A DNA stretch of 6,045 bases from Acidobacteriota bacterium (GTDB lineage Bacteria > Acidobacteriota > Terriglobia > UBA7540). This document shows positions 5,878 to 6,045 of this stretch, piece by piece. The notes beneath the pieces were generated by a model that was given only the letters and a program-made list of their open reading frames with translations, did not search any database and had not been told where the DNA came from. The stretch is taken from positions 1-6,045 of the forward strand of contig JAKAWN010000412.1 in NCBI GenBank assembly GCA_021827245.1. Direction: 5' to 3'. Position 1 is the first letter of the stretch. Every line of letters begins with the position of its first letter. The position numbers were made by a program, and so were the translations under genes.

Positions 5878-6045
5878 ATGTTTATAGAATCATCCTTTTT
5901 TCTGCCCACAAGCGTTGTGGGATCGTATGCAAGGCCTGCCTGGTTCTGGACTGCGCAGGAAGCCGCGCAGCGAGGCGAATTAGGACCTGACGATATCAAG
6001 GAGGTGATGGACGACGCAGTGGATATGGCCCTTCGCGATCAGGAG
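5878..6045 (+). CDS. MetE-like cobalamin-independent methionine synthase family protein, 3' truncated by the window
   Basis: Only the first 56 codons are visible, and the frame is open at the right edge. The N-terminus FFLPTSVVGSYARPAW (7-22) is the typical opening of short MetE-like proteins (MetE C-terminal domain, UROD/MetE-like barrel fold), where LPT-x-VGS-PRP is the common form; here Ala replaces the first Pro of that motif. A helix with DAVDMALRDQE follows, matching the usual A-x-RDQE segment. These enzymes transfer methyl groups to homocysteine or related thiols through a Zn site of His and Cys, which would lie beyond the window, so activity cannot be judged. AGAGG (5862-5866) lies 11 nt before the ATG and can serve as SD. 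The 302-nt gap and unrelated function argue that it is outside the iron operon. Confidence 0.8.
   Translation, partial: MFIESSFFLPTSVVGSYARPAWFWTAQEAAQRGELGPDDIKEVMDDAVDMALRDQE

Overview
The window carries one compact, co-directional, probably iron-responsive operon on the + strand (170-5575), followed by a roughly 300-bp gap and the 5' end of an unrelated methionine-synthase-like gene. The DNA looks GC-rich and typically bacterial. The FTR1 plus FtsX-type transporter set and the DtxR- and Fur-type regulators suggest a free-living bacterium, plausibly a Gram-negative environmental lineage such as Acidobacteriota or a Deltaproteobacteria-like group. That placement is inference only; no marker gene is present.

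Layout. 1-169: a regulatory region. It holds a near-consensus sigma-70 promoter (TTGACA, 17-bp spacer, GATAAT) whose -10 and predicted start site are covered by a 7-1-7 Fur-type palindrome and an imperfect second copy. A strong leftward Shine-Dalgarno-like motif at the very left edge suggests a divergent gene starting just outside the window. 170-655: Fur-family metalloregulator. 722-1987: FTR1-family iron permease fused to a C-terminal cysteine-rich DUF2318 domain. 1992-3266 and 3259-4494: two paralogous FtsX/MacB-type ABC permeases. 4499-5575: a LolD/MacB-type ABC ATPase whose last ~135 residues resemble the metal-binding and dimerisation domain of DtxR/IdeR iron repressors. 5576-5877: no convincing gene. 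5878-6045: truncated MetE-like gene running off the right edge.

How the genes fit together. The set FTR1 + DUF2318 + two FtsX-like permeases + ATPase corresponds to the accessory block of the FTR1/P19 iron-uptake loci (Campylobacter p19 locus, E. coli fetMP-type loci). Here it is condensed: DUF2318 is fused to the permease, and no P19-like periplasmic protein or thioredoxin gene lies in the cluster. Intergenic distances of 66, 4, -8 and 4 nt imply one transcript with translational coupling.

The most unusual element is the ATPase-DtxR fusion. It keeps most of the Fe(II)-type ligand set (His, Glu, Cys, Glu, His), but the DNA-binding half looks degenerate. My reading is that cytosolic iron may act directly on the transporter's motor, as a second control layer beneath transcriptional control by the Fur-family protein. 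This is a hypothesis from sequence pattern, not a demonstrated function.
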